Assembly: GCA_964464965.1 (NCBI GenBank)
Contig: CAYXHM010000001.1
Coordinates: 372,001 to 436,000 of the forward strand
Length of the DNA: 64,000 bases
Source: UBA5543 sp964464965
GTDB lineage: Bacteria > Bacteroidota > Bacteroidia > Chitinophagales > Chitinophagaceae
Direction of reading: 5' to 3'
Of this stretch, positions 36,071 through 44,548 are shown piece by piece (within the stretch, counting starts at the first letter, position 1; each line of letters opens with the position of its first letter). The notes under the pieces were generated by a model, which was given only the letters and a program-made list of their open reading frames with translations, had not been told where the DNA came from and did no database searches. A program made the position numbers and the translations under genes.

Positions 36071-38032
36071 TTATTTCAACAATTTCCTGTAATATGTTTC
36101 CGCACCTGCAACCTGTATCTGCAACAGGTAACAACCATGCAGCAGTTGTCCGGCAGGTATGTGCGCCCTGTCATTGGCATTGTCCTGTTGCCATACCGTC
36201 TGGCCGTTTATCCCGAAAAGTTTTATCGTACTTCCGGGTACCAGGTGTTCTATATGCCAGCCATCTGTAGCGGGGTTGGGATAAATATTCAGCCTACTGT
36301 AAATATCGTGCGGTACAGATAATAATGCCGGGTCCCTCAGTGTGGAATTTGTATAGTCCAGTATATGGTTATCCGGGTCAACGGTAATGCCTGTCATTGT
36401 TTTATCCCAAAAAAAGATGTTATGGTGCGCCGTATCCATTATATTGATGGTAACAGTTGTATCACCATTGGCCGACAATAGCTTAACCTGCAACGGTACA
36501 TTGAACACGCGTATCGAAGGGTCAGATGTTGTCTGCACCACTTTCACATGCACAACATTGTTCGCCTGCGCCCATCTTACATTATATACAGGAAAGCCCT
36601 CTCCGTATATCCACTGCCTGAAAAAGCTATCAAGCGGTTGGCCATAAGCCTGCTCCATTACTGCTTTAAAATCTTTAGTCAGCGCGGTACCGTATTTATA
36701 CTGCTGCTGGAGGGTACGCAGTCCAGCAAAAAACAAGCTGTCTTTTGGTGCCAGGTATCTTAATATATGTGCTACAGCGCCACCTTTTGCATAAGTAAGC
36801 CTGCCATCAAATACCCGGTTTACATTTGTTGTATCATCTACCCATACACTGCCGTTCGTAACAGACATAACGTAGTTGAAATTAGAGGTGCGCAATGCTT
36901 TGGCAGCCACATTTCCCTGAAATTGTTCCAGGTACAGTTGTTCTGTATAAGTAGCCATGCCCTCGCTCAACCATATGTCATCCCACTTGCCATAGGTTAC
37001 GCTATTCCCCCACCACTGGTGTCCCAGTTCGTGTGCTATCAGCGTAGGGGAAATGTTTTGCCTGCTCATAAAGGTCATGGTCTGGTGCTCCATGCCGCCG
37101 TCAAGTTCTGTAATACAATGCCCGTACTTTTCCAGGTGAAAAGGATATTTGCCAAACAACCTGGAAAAATGATCTATTACAGATCCGGTGCTATCCACCC
37201 ACGATTTTTTTACCGGTGTAAGAAAGGCCGCCGAATCGTAAACGAAATTTTGTACCAGCATAGAGTCGCCGCTGCCATCAGTAAAGTGCATGTAATAGTT
37301 GTACTCTTTATAAGGTGCTACAGCTACAGCAATAAGATAATAGTCTATCGGGTAATTCGTTTTCCATTCAAAACGGCTCTTGTTGCCAGACAATGCTGTT
37401 ACCTTCTGCAACAGGCCATTGCAGCCTGCTTTCAGTGTATCATCTACAGTGATCCACATCGCAACAGAATCTATCTTGTCTGTCAGTGATTGTTTGCAGG
37501 GCCACCAGTCGTCAGCAAAGTATGGGTCACTTAATGAATACACCATGTTTATACGATTGCCCAGCTTTACATAGTTAAGTCCGCCGGTAAAAAACTGTCC
37601 GCTGCCCGATGGTGTCTGCCCGTGATAAAACACCTGTGCAGTAAAGTCTGTATTTATAGCCAGCGGGTTAGTTAATACAATGCGCCTCACAGCACCAATG
37701 GTAGTTATGTTTGAAGTGTTGACTAACTGATTATTTATTTTTACAGAATCTAATGTCAATAAATTATCCAGCTCAAAAACATAATCGGTAAACCCTGCAA
37801 TATTAGTACGCGCATAGGTAATCACATTGCCGGACACTGCTGTAGAGGTATTGGTCATTTCAATATCAAACTTCAATCCTTTTATATCATAATCATGTTC
37901 TTCAGGCGCGGCAACAGTAGTTTTCCTTTCGCCTTTCGCGCGTGCTTTACCACTGCATTCAGGTTGCGCAGAAACTGCCAATGGCAGCATCAATATACAT
38001 ATCGCAATATATACACCGTAGAGTTTTGTCAT
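36071..38032 (-). CDS. Secreted M1-family metallopeptidase with T9SS type A domain, copy 1
   Basis: The 653-residue protein has a signal peptide and an M1 aminopeptidase-like fold. The zinc site is HELGHQWWGNSVTYGKWDDIWLSEG split over HExxH and the distal Glu. Upstream, GGMEHQ stands where aminopeptidases have GxMEN. The Tyr of YAKGGAVAHILRY matches the transition-state Tyr. The last 75 residues begin NIYPNPATDG and form a type A T9SS sorting domain, so the enzyme is exported to the surface or medium. The change at the GxMEN exopeptidase motif makes true aminopeptidase activity uncertain. It lies 16 bases downstream of a paralogue. Confidence 0.88.
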   Translation of the reverse strand: MTKLYGVYIAICILMLPLAVSAQPECSGKARAKGERKTTVAAPEEHDYDIKGLKFDIEMTNTSTAVSGNVITYARTNIAGFTDYVFELDNLLTLDSVKINNQLVNTSNITTIGAVRRIVLTNPLAINTDFTAQVFYHGQTPSGSGQFFTGGLNYVKLGNRINMVYSLSDPYFADDWWPCKQSLTDKIDSVAMWITVDDTLKAGCNGLLQKVTALSGNKSRFEWKTNYPIDYYLIAVAVAPYKEYNYYMHFTDGSGDSMLVQNFVYDSAAFLTPVKKSWVDSTGSVIDHFSRLFGKYPFHLEKYGHCITELDGGMEHQTMTFMSRQNISPTLIAHELGHQWWGNSVTYGKWDDIWLSEGMATYTEQLYLEQFQGNVAAKALRTSNFNYVMSVTNGSVWVDDTTNVNRVFDGRLTYAKGGAVAHILRYLAPKDSLFFAGLRTLQQQYKYGTALTKDFKAVMEQAYGQPLDSFFRQWIYGEGFPVYNVRWAQANNVVHVKVVQTTSDPSIRVFNVPLQVKLLSANGDTTVTINIMDTAHHNIFFWDKTMTGITVDPDNHILDYTNSTLRDPALLSVPHDIYSRLNIYPNPATDGWHIEHLVPGSTIKLFGINGQTVWQQDNANDRAHIPAGQLLHGCYLLQIQVAGAETYYRKLLK

Positions 38033-38048
38033 ATTGTTTATTGAACGC

Positions 38049-39998
38049 TTAAAGTCTTGTCAGTTTTAGTGTTTTTGTTTTGCCATCAGCGCCTGTTACC
38101 GCTAGCAGGTATATGCCCCTTGCATAAGCACCCGCTGGTATCAGCACATCATGGTTATTTACAGTAGTGTTTTGCCACAACAGTTTGCCATTCAGGTCTG
38201 TCAGCCTTAGTTCCATTCCCATTACTAAATTAGTTATTTTCCAGTCGTTATTAGTCGGGTTGGGGTAAACGATTATGTTGCTACCCATGTCATCATCCCT
38301 GGTTACGCTATCCCTATTCAGTATCATATTGCGCGGGTCAACTATTATTTTGTCAATTTTTTTCCCTGTAACAATATGCAAAGATTGGTTATTGGTATAC
38401 TGGGCTACCTTTATCGTAGTATCACCATCAGCAGAAGATAATAATATTTCAAGCGGTGTTGTAAATAACGGCGTAGTCGCAACTGTGGTTTGCTGCTCCA
38501 GCTCTATCCATACATTGCTGCCCACCTGGTTCCATTGTATATTATATACCGGGTAGCCTTCGCCATATATCCATTGGGCAAAAAAATCATCCATGCTCAT
38601 GCCCGTTATGCTTTCAGCAAGCTGTATGAAATCTCCGGTACCAGCATTGCCCATGCTATATTGCTGCTGGTAGGTGCGCAGCAATTCGAAAAACAGTTCG
38701 TCGTTATTGATATAGTAGCGCAGCGTATGCACCACGGCAGATGCTTTATTATAAGTGATCGTAGTATTGAAAATTATGTACAGGTTTTCCGTATCACTGC
38801 CATTTTTATATATACTGCTGTTTACTATCTCGTTAGTGTCTTTAAACACCAGGTCGTGTACACCCTGCATGTAGTTATAGGCGCTTTTTTCACCCCAGAA
38901 TTTTTCAGCATTCAGGTATTCAGCATAAGAAGCAAAACCTTCATTCAGCCATATATCCTGCCAGCCCGCACAGGTAACATGGTTGCCAAACCACTGGTGC
39001 GCCAGCTCATGCGCCGTAAGCCTCGAACCGAAATGATGCTGCGTGGCCATAGTCTGGTGCTCCATACCACCAAACAATGGCGACATGCAATGCCCATACT
39101 TTTCTTTATAAAAAGGATAGCGACCAAACAGTTCTGAAAAGTAACTCATCATCATACCTGCGGTATCAATACCCGCCTTGTATTCATTAAGTACGCCCGG
39201 CCTTTTGTAAATAAAATTCTGTACAGGTACTACCGTGCCATCGGGCAAAGCAGTGTTGTATGTGTACTCATCATAAGCACCGACGCAGGCAGACAGCAGG
39301 TAGTATGCCATGGGGTAGTTGGTCTTCCACTCGTAGCGTGATTTATTTCCAGGCAACTGTGTAACACGCTGCAACAGGCCGTTGCTGCCTGCCATCAGGC
39401 TGTCCGGGACGGTTATCCATATATCGGCTGAGTCTATCTTGTCCGTCAGCACCTGCTTGCAGGGCCACCAGTCTTTCGAGTTAAATGGCTGGCTCTGGGT
39501 ATAAGTAACCGGGCTGCTCCATTGTGAGGCAACAGCATTGTTCATGCCGCTTTGAAAGGCAAAAATGGTACCCTGTTCCGGCATACCATGATAATATACC
39601 ACTGCCGTAAACATATCCCCGGGCTGCAACACCGCTGGGCATAATACATTTACCAGGTTGTCCTTTCTGTGAAAATTTGCAGCCTGCCCGTCTATAAATA
39701 CTGAATCTACCGTTATCAGTTTATTCAGCTCAAACGTATATAACGAAAAGTTGGGCTCTGATACCTGTGCAGTAGTTGCACAAATGCCTTTAATAGCTAC
39801 AGACCGGTTGTCCAGTTCTATATCCAGGTGCACATGCTTTATATTGTAATGTTCTTCTTCAGCGGCAGCGGTAGTCACTTTTGCAAACTGCTGCCACGAT
39901 TGTATTTTATTGTGGCTGCATAGTTCCGCCACGTCCTGTGCAGATACCGCATAAAAAAAGGATAGTAATAATGTGACCGTTATAAGTGAAACCTTCAT
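38049..39998 (-). CDS. Secreted M1-family metallopeptidase with T9SS type A domain, copy 2
   Basis: This 649-residue protein is a full-length paralogue of its downstream neighbour. It has a signal peptide (LLLSFFYAVSAQ), the GGMEHQ motif, the zinc site HELAHQWFGNHV with distal Glu in IWLNEGFASY, and YNKASAVVHTLRY. The end starts with VYPNPTNNDW and closes in a KTLKLTRL strand, a type A T9SS domain. The two genes, separated by 16 bases on the same strand, are probably co-transcribed, with this one first. A TAATTTTA box 12 bases before the ATG differs by one base from the -7 consensus. Confidence 0.88.
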   Translation of the reverse strand: MKVSLITVTLLLSFFYAVSAQDVAELCSHNKIQSWQQFAKVTTAAAEEEHYNIKHVHLDIELDNRSVAIKGICATTAQVSEPNFSLYTFELNKLITVDSVFIDGQAANFHRKDNLVNVLCPAVLQPGDMFTAVVYYHGMPEQGTIFAFQSGMNNAVASQWSSPVTYTQSQPFNSKDWWPCKQVLTDKIDSADIWITVPDSLMAGSNGLLQRVTQLPGNKSRYEWKTNYPMAYYLLSACVGAYDEYTYNTALPDGTVVPVQNFIYKRPGVLNEYKAGIDTAGMMMSYFSELFGRYPFYKEKYGHCMSPLFGGMEHQTMATQHHFGSRLTAHELAHQWFGNHVTCAGWQDIWLNEGFASYAEYLNAEKFWGEKSAYNYMQGVHDLVFKDTNEIVNSSIYKNGSDTENLYIIFNTTITYNKASAVVHTLRYYINNDELFFELLRTYQQQYSMGNAGTGDFIQLAESITGMSMDDFFAQWIYGEGYPVYNIQWNQVGSNVWIELEQQTTVATTPLFTTPLEILLSSADGDTTIKVAQYTNNQSLHIVTGKKIDKIIVDPRNMILNRDSVTRDDDMGSNIIVYPNPTNNDWKITNLVMGMELRLTDLNGKLLWQNTTVNNHDVLIPAGAYARGIYLLAVTGADGKTKTLKLTRL

Positions 39999-40153
39999 TA
40001 TTACTAAAATTACACATTATTCTACTGCTTTGCTGCGGTTGGTTTGTCATCATTTTACAAGTGCCGCAAAATATTAAATCCCCCTAAAGGCGTTAGATAA
40101 TGCATGGATATTCTGTCGTATATTTAGCATTACAGCATCTAAAACACAGAACT

Positions 40154-40414
40154 ATGAAATTGCATTTTTCCCGGGCCAGAAAAGTCTTCGCATGCAAATC
40201 GCTGCTGTGGTCGCTATTGCTATATGGCTGTTTCACAGGCATCAGCCACTGGCAAACCATACAGGGACTATTTTATAAAGAAACGCCGCCTGTGGCCTAC
40301 AGCTATACTACAACCAATACACCATCTGTCATCATACTGACCGATAGCATACGCAAAAGCATAACTATTGTGGGCAAAGTACTATACAGGATAAGCGCCT
40401 ATGTAAGCAGGTAA
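40154..40414 (+). CDS. Small hypothetical membrane protein
   Basis: The frame encodes 86 residues with a basic N-terminus (KLHFSRARKVFACK) and one hydrophobic segment (LLWSLLLYGCFTGI). A polar tail contains SVIILTDSIRKSITIVGKVL. I do not recognise it. The gene is divergent from the M1 peptidase genes and converges on the XRE regulator gene nine bases away. The codon pattern looks coding, but the short length keeps confidence modest. Confidence 0.4.
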   Translation: MKLHFSRARKVFACKSLLWSLLLYGCFTGISHWQTIQGLFYKETPPVAYSYTTTNTPSVIILTDSIRKSITIVGKVLYRISAYVSR

Positions 40415-40423
40415 CACCTGCAT

Positions 40424-40756
40424 TTACACAGCTACTGCCTGGCAGTTTTCTATTATCTCCCTGTTTTCATTGCCTACAATCTGCAAGGCAAGATTTTTTA
40501 TAGAAGGGAAAAGCATGTCATATACATTCTTCTTATTGCTTGGCACGTCAGTATCCTGCATGGCCAGTATGTATATTACAGCCTCCGGTATCTCCAACAC
40601 GGTGCAGATACTCTGGATTGTTTTATTGCTGGGGCGTTTTACAGCGTTTTCTATTTGTGACAGCGATGTTTGTGATATACCGCTTTTTTCAGCTAACTCT
40701 TGTTGTGTTATACCCAGCTGCCTTCTAACAGATCTTATTGCGACTCCTAAATTCAT
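40424..40756 (-). CDS. XRE-family helix-turn-helix regulator
   Basis: The 110-residue protein has an N-terminal HTH_3 domain: VRRQLGITQQELAEKSGISQ with recognition helix SQTSLSQIENAVKRPS (about residues 10-44). The tail is about 45 residues with no recognised domain. It should bind DNA as a dimer. It is divergent from the following small gene, so the roughly 125-base space between them is its likely operator region, but no clear palindrome was identified. Confidence 0.88.
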   Translation of the reverse strand: MNLGVAIRSVRRQLGITQQELAEKSGISQTSLSQIENAVKRPSNKTIQSICTVLEIPEAVIYILAMQDTDVPSNKKNVYDMLFPSIKNLALQIVGNENREIIENCQAVAV

Positions 40757-40881
40757 ACCTGAAGGTTAATTTTAATACTATTTGTTATGGATTGCGGGTA
40801 ATAACTCTATGATTTTAAAAGACATACCGACTTTTAAAAAGGTTGGAAAGAAAACTGAAAATCGCTGTAATTTTACAATGT

Positions 40882-41121
40882 ATGAGGCAAAATTTTACCG
40901 CACGGGTGAATTACGACGGCCGCACGGTGCAGGCTATTATTCTACCGCAACATCGTAAAGACGGAATGTATTATGAAATAAACATACAGGGCATAGAGCG
41001 CTTTTATATGCACTGGACCGTTATGGATAAATACGATGTTGTGCCACAACCCGGATTAAAACTGCCCGACAACCTTCTTTTTGCCCTGGGCGATGCCATT
41101 GAAGAACGGGAACGCCGTTAA
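40882..41121 (+). CDS. Small hypothetical protein
   Basis: The 79-residue frame begins MRQNFTARVNYDGRTVQAII and contains YYEINIQGIERFYMHW and LPDNLLFALGDAIEERERR. The strand-rich, soluble composition looks coding. I do not recognise a family. A TTG 13 codons earlier would extend it. It is divergent from the XRE regulator gene, which might control it, and its stop overlaps the end of the convergent peroxidase gene by four bases. Confidence 0.55.
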   Translation: MRQNFTARVNYDGRTVQAIILPQHRKDGMYYEINIQGIERFYMHWTVMDKYDVVPQPGLKLPDNLLFALGDAIEERERR

Positions 41122-42167
41122 TTCGAAGGCTCGTAAAAACGGGTATCTCTTATAAAAGATTCATCATTCAGGGTGCTTAGAAAAGCCAGCAAGTCCGCTT
41201 TTTCAGCGTCTGTCAGTTGTATGCCGTTTGCAAGGCGGGCATCCAGCGTAGGGCTCACATATATTGTTTTGGCGTAATGGTTCAGCACCTGGTTCAGGGT
41301 ATTAAAGCGCCCATCGTGCATATAGGGCGCCGTGTACTGCAGGTTGCGTAGAGATGGTATTTTGAATTTATACAAATCCTGCGCAAGGTTGGTAATGACA
41401 GCCCTGCCGCTATCATTAAAATCATTAGGTTTCAGACCATTGTTCACAATATCAAAACTGGTGAACAGCGGCGCCGTATGGCAGGTAGCGCAATGTGTAT
41501 TATATATATTCAACCCACTCATTTCCGCAGCCGTCAGGGTTGTTTCACCACGGGTATATTTATCATATTTTGAATTGGCAGATACCATGGCCCCCATAAA
41601 CTGCGCCAGCGCTTTAAATATCCGCTGCGAATTCATGGCCTCATCTCCCCATGCTGCTTTAAACTTCGCCTTGTAGTCAGCATCATCTTTTATTTTGGCA
41701 ATGATACCCGGGATGGTTTCATCCATCTCTACAGGATTCTGTATGGGGTTTATGGGCTGGCTTTCCAGGTGATTGACACCACCATCCCAGAAGTAGCTGG
41801 TATGCCAGTTCATATTAAAGATGGGCGGAGAGTTGCGCGTACCAACTTTCCCATCCACACCATGACTTATATCGTGCTCGGCATGTGCAAAGGCTGCACC
41901 GGCCTGGTGGCAACTGCCGCAAGAAGTTGAATTATCCCTTGACAGGCGGTTGTCATAAAACAACTTCCGGCCCAACTGGAAACCGGCATTGGTCAGGGTA
42001 TTATCCTCGAAGTTATATACGGGCATTGGCCAGCCCTCCGGTACCGTAAAAGATATATTATCATTGTCCACCACTGTCTTTACATCAAAAGACGGATCGG
42101 GCCGGCAAGCCGCATATAACAGCGTTGCGCAAAAAGCGAGGATGATATAAATTTTCTTATGCTTCAT
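41118..42167 (-). CDS. Di-haem cytochrome c peroxidase (CcpA/MauG family) lipoprotein
   Basis: The 349-residue protein starts with a lipoprotein signal (ATLLYAAC, Cys at residue 21). It carries two haem-binding motifs: CGSCHQ in the first domain (about residues 83-88) and CATCHT in the second (about 228-233). These give the two c-haems of bacterial cytochrome c peroxidases, which reduce hydrogen peroxide in the periplasm. Family elements LGRKLFYDNRLSRDNSTSC, SLRNLQYTAPYMHDGRF and the C-terminal helix with LLAFLSTLND are present. It should be membrane-anchored. No partner cytochrome gene is adjacent. Confidence 0.92.
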   Translation of the reverse strand: MKHKKIYIILAFCATLLYAACRPDPSFDVKTVVDNDNISFTVPEGWPMPVYNFEDNTLTNAGFQLGRKLFYDNRLSRDNSTSCGSCHQAGAAFAHAEHDISHGVDGKVGTRNSPPIFNMNWHTSYFWDGGVNHLESQPINPIQNPVEMDETIPGIIAKIKDDADYKAKFKAAWGDEAMNSQRIFKALAQFMGAMVSANSKYDKYTRGETTLTAAEMSGLNIYNTHCATCHTAPLFTSFDIVNNGLKPNDFNDSGRAVITNLAQDLYKFKIPSLRNLQYTAPYMHDGRFNTLNQVLNHYAKTIYVSPTLDARLANGIQLTDAEKADLLAFLSTLNDESFIRDTRFYEPSN

Positions 42168-42233
42168 GAATTATACCTGTTACAGCCCCTGTAGGACAGC
42201 CTGTAAATTTACAGAAAAATCGTGATATGACGG

Positions 42234-42560
42234 CTACCATTTCAGCTCTTTATCTGCATCGGTATTGTTAAAATAGTCCCGGTAGCGGTTGCGCGACCGT
42301 ACTTTTTCAAGCTGCCTTTCATACACCATCCGGGCCAGTTCCTGTAGGGCGTCGTTGCGTTGCAAAACCATATTCAGCTGCTGCTCGGGGATGTCTATCC
42401 TGTACAGCGCCTGGAAGAAAGCCTCCGGTTCCCGCTCCAGCAGGTAGCCCAGTTTCCTTTCCAGCAGCAGTAATATTTCCGCCTCAGATATGGACCCGGG
42501 TATATCCAGTTCCAGCTTTTCTTTCAGCGCCCTTGCCAGTTCCTGCAGTTCGGTTTCCAT
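42234..42560 (-). CDS. Conserved-looking small hypothetical protein
   Basis: The 108-residue protein is acidic, charged and helical (LARALKEKLELDIP, ILLLLERKLGYLLEREPEAF, LQELARMVYERQLEKVRSRNR). There is no signal peptide and no membrane segment. Similar small helical proteins occur next to glyS in related genomes as far as I recall, but I cannot name the family. It starts 44 bases after the glyS stop on the same strand and is probably co-transcribed with it. Confidence 0.7.
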   Translation of the reverse strand: METELQELARALKEKLELDIPGSISEAEILLLLERKLGYLLEREPEAFFQALYRIDIPEQQLNMVLQRNDALQELARMVYERQLEKVRSRNRYRDYFNNTDADKELKW

Positions 42561-42604
42561 ATATTAAAGTTACCAAACTGTTGGTACTAATTGCCCCGGC
42601 ACTA

Positions 42605-44047
42605 TTAAAACTGCCTTATTTTTTCCAGCACCATATTCCTCACCTCAGCCATCGGTATGCGCTCCTGCTCCATGCTGTCTCGGTGGCGTACGGTTACGGT
42701 ACGGTCTTCCAGCGTCTGGTGGTCTATCGTTACGCAGAAGGGGGTGCCCAGTGCATCCTGCCTGCGGTAGCGCTTGCCTATGGTGTCTTTCTCTTCGTAA
42801 AAACATTTAAAATGCGGGCGGCAATCGTCCATCAGTTCTTTAGCCACATCGGGCAGGCCGTCTTTCTTGGTGAGCGGGAGTACCGCCAGCTTGTAAGGCG
42901 CCAGGTGCGGGGCAAATTTCAGCACCACGCGGCTGTCCTGCTTTTCGGGGGTGCTCAGGTCCTGCTCTTCGTAGGCCTCGCTCAGCACCATCATCACTGT
43001 ACGGTCCAGCCCTATAGATGTTTCTATTACATAAGGCACATAGTGCTTGTTCTCTTCCGTGTCAAAATAGGTCAGCTTCTTTTTGCTGAACTCCTGGTGT
43101 TTAGAAAGGTCAAAATCGGTACGGCTGTGTATGCCCTCTACCTCTTTAAAACCCCAGTCGGGGAAGTTATATTCTATATCGCAGGCGGCGTCTGCATAGT
43201 GCGCCAGCTTTACGTGGTCGTGGTAGCGGTTCTGCCCCTCGGCTATGCCCAGCGTGGTATGCCAGTTTTTACGCAGTTCTTTCCAGTATTCGTACCACTC
43301 CATCTGCGTGCCGGGTTTTATGAAAAACTGCATCTCCATCTGCTCAAACTCCCGCATACGGAAGATGAAACCACGCGCCACTATCTCGTTCCTGAAGGCC
43401 TTGCCCACCTGCGCTATGCCAAACGGTATCTTTAAACGGCCGGTCTTCTGCACGTTCAAAAAGTTGACGAAGATACCCTGTGCCGTTTCGGGGCGCAGGT
43501 ACACTTTATCATCCGCGTCGCTGGATGTGCTGCCCATCTGTGTATTGAACATCAGGTTGAACTGGCGGATGTCCGTCCAGTTGCAGGTATCGCTTACGGC
43601 GCATTTTATGTTGTTGTCTATTATCAGTTGCTTCAGCCCCTCAAAATCGTCCGCAGCCAGCAGTTGTTCCATTTTGCTTATCAGCTCCGCACCCTTAGCC
43701 TCGTCCAGCGTAGCGGCATGGCCTTCTATAAGATGGTCAACACGGTAGCGTTTTTTGCTGTCTTTATTGTCTATCATGGGGTCGTTGAAGTTGTCAACGT
43801 GGCCGCTGGCCTTCCAGGTGGTGGGGTGCATAAATATGGCGGCGTCTATACCCACTATGTTGTCGTGCACACGCGTCATGCTGTACCACCAGTAGTCTTT
43901 TATGTTCTTTTTCAGCTCGGCGCCGTTCTGGCCGTAGTCATACACGGCCTGCAGGCCGTCATATATTTCCGAACTCTGGAATACGAAACCATATTCCTTA
44001 CAATGAGATATAATATCCTGGAGTTTACTTTTAGTCTCTTTTGCCAT
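42605..44047 (-). CDS. glyS: Glycyl-tRNA synthetase (dimeric, class II)
   Basis: This enzyme charges tRNA-Gly. The 480-residue protein is the single-chain dimeric alpha2 type used in Bacteroidota. It contains the class II motif 2 segment QVGKAFRNEIVARGFIFRMRE, the motif 3-type VIETSIGLDRTVMM, and a C-terminal anticodon-binding domain (LAPYKLAVLPLTKK, GKRYRRQDALGTPFC, TVRHRDSMEQERI). I chose the start at the ATG giving MAKETKSKLQDI, because this matches the normal N-terminus. A 98-codon in-frame extension upstream runs through repeats and a terminator hairpin and is rejected as coding. Confidence 0.96.
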   Translation of the reverse strand: MAKETKSKLQDIISHCKEYGFVFQSSEIYDGLQAVYDYGQNGAELKKNIKDYWWYSMTRVHDNIVGIDAAIFMHPTTWKASGHVDNFNDPMIDNKDSKKRYRVDHLIEGHAATLDEAKGAELISKMEQLLAADDFEGLKQLIIDNNIKCAVSDTCNWTDIRQFNLMFNTQMGSTSSDADDKVYLRPETAQGIFVNFLNVQKTGRLKIPFGIAQVGKAFRNEIVARGFIFRMREFEQMEMQFFIKPGTQMEWYEYWKELRKNWHTTLGIAEGQNRYHDHVKLAHYADAACDIEYNFPDWGFKEVEGIHSRTDFDLSKHQEFSKKKLTYFDTEENKHYVPYVIETSIGLDRTVMMVLSEAYEEQDLSTPEKQDSRVVLKFAPHLAPYKLAVLPLTKKDGLPDVAKELMDDCRPHFKCFYEEKDTIGKRYRRQDALGTPFCVTIDHQTLEDRTVTVRHRDSMEQERIPMAEVRNMVLEKIRQF

Positions 44048-44055
44048 AACGAGGG

Positions 44056-44063
44056 CAAATTTA
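44056..44063 (-). promoter_or_regulatory. Candidate -7 element directly before glyS
   Basis: On the minus strand this reads TAAATTTG, a match to TAnnTTTG, eight bases before the glyS ATG. It sits at the edge of the CAGTT repeat cluster. No convincing -33 box was seen. Confidence 0.35.
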
Positions 44064-44125
44064 CAGTTTGCAGTTGACAGTAAGGAATTTACAGTGGACA
44101 GTTGGCAGTTTACAGTTAACAATTT
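44060..44125. repeat. Cluster of short CAGTT-type direct repeats
   Basis: The segment contains several imperfect direct copies of an 11-base unit such as CAGTTGACAGT, CAGTGGACAGT and CAGTTTACAGT. Similar short repeat clusters are common between genes in Bacteroidota chromosomes. It lies in the glyS upstream region. Confidence 0.6.
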
Positions 44126-44270
44126 GGTATTAAAACTGCTGTTTTGCGCTGATGCACCTTTAACTAAAAGCAATATCGCACCCTTGTAATTAGCTGATAA
44201 TGAACGGCTTGGAAAAGAACTGTTAAGTAATGTTAAGTAAAACACGTTTTTAACCGGAAACGTTACCCGA

Positions 44271-44298
44271 ACAAAAAGCCCCGCCAGGTGGCGGGGCT
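44271..44298 (-). terminator. Strong intrinsic terminator upstream of glyS
   Basis: A perfect nine-base stem AGCCCCGCC/GGCGGGGCT with a four-base loop occupies 44277-44298. On the minus strand it is followed by TTTTT, so it terminates leftward transcription before it reaches glyS. No complete gene lies upstream on this strand, so it either ends a short RNA or works as an attenuator. Confidence 0.8.
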
Positions 44299-44406
44299 GC
44301 GTTATAATATGTTGGGTGATGATGGGAATGTGGTGGCTCATGATATGGTGGTTTACATGGTAGTTTTACTATAGCAAAAGTACGAAATAATAACTATTTA
44401 ATCAAA
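44299..44406 (-). promoter_or_regulatory. Leftward promoter plus short leader-type frame (attenuator or small RNA)
   Basis: On the minus strand TTTG (44406-44403) and TACTTTTG (44382-44375) are 20 bases apart, a good Bacteroidota promoter. The predicted transcript would start near 44368. It first meets an ATG-TAA start-stop, then an ATG at 44341 opening MSHHIPIITQHIITQP, unusually rich in Ile, Thr and His. It then runs into the intrinsic terminator. This layout resembles a ribosome-mediated attenuator or a terminated RNA of about 95 nucleotides. No amino acid biosynthesis gene follows; glyS does. Confidence 0.5.
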
Positions 44407-44494
44407 TAAAAATATAGCCGCACGATCAATATTTACTGGCGCTAAATGCTAATATATCAATATAAATGAAAAGCGGTAGAGTGTTTTTCACGGG

Positions 44495-44525
44495 TTGACT
44501 TATGCAAATACAACGCTTACATTTA
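44495..44525 (+). promoter_or_regulatory. Candidate promoter of the PHP-ATPase gene
   Basis: TTG at 44495-44497 and TACATTTA at 44518-44525 are 20 bases apart. The second box differs from TAnnTTTG by one base and the first lacks one T. The ATG follows 23 bases downstream. Confidence 0.4.
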
Positions 44526-44548
44526 TATTTTATCAATTTTATATAATT

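Larger units (their letters stand above)
44048..44548. other. Intergenic region between glyS and the PHP-ATPase gene
   Basis: This roughly 500-base space separates two divergent genes. It holds, from left to right, a -7-like element for glyS, a short CAGTT-type repeat cluster, a strong intrinsic terminator oriented leftward, a short leader-type frame with its own leftward promoter, and a weaker rightward promoter for the ATPase gene. GC content drops sharply to the right of about 44300. Confidence 0.7.

Noticed and set aside
36767..37489. Plus-strand open frame opposite the M1 peptidase gene
   Set aside because: No signal peptide, domain or conserved motif; lies fully inside a well-supported gene on the other strand.
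42533..43435. Long plus-strand open frame opposite glyS
   Set aside because: Antisense to glyS with no family features; explained by codon composition of the real gene.
44048..44341. 98-codon N-terminal extension of glyS
   Set aside because: The frame happens to stay open through the terminator, the CAGTT repeats and non-coding DNA. The normal glycyl-tRNA synthetase N-terminus starts at the ATG at 44047.
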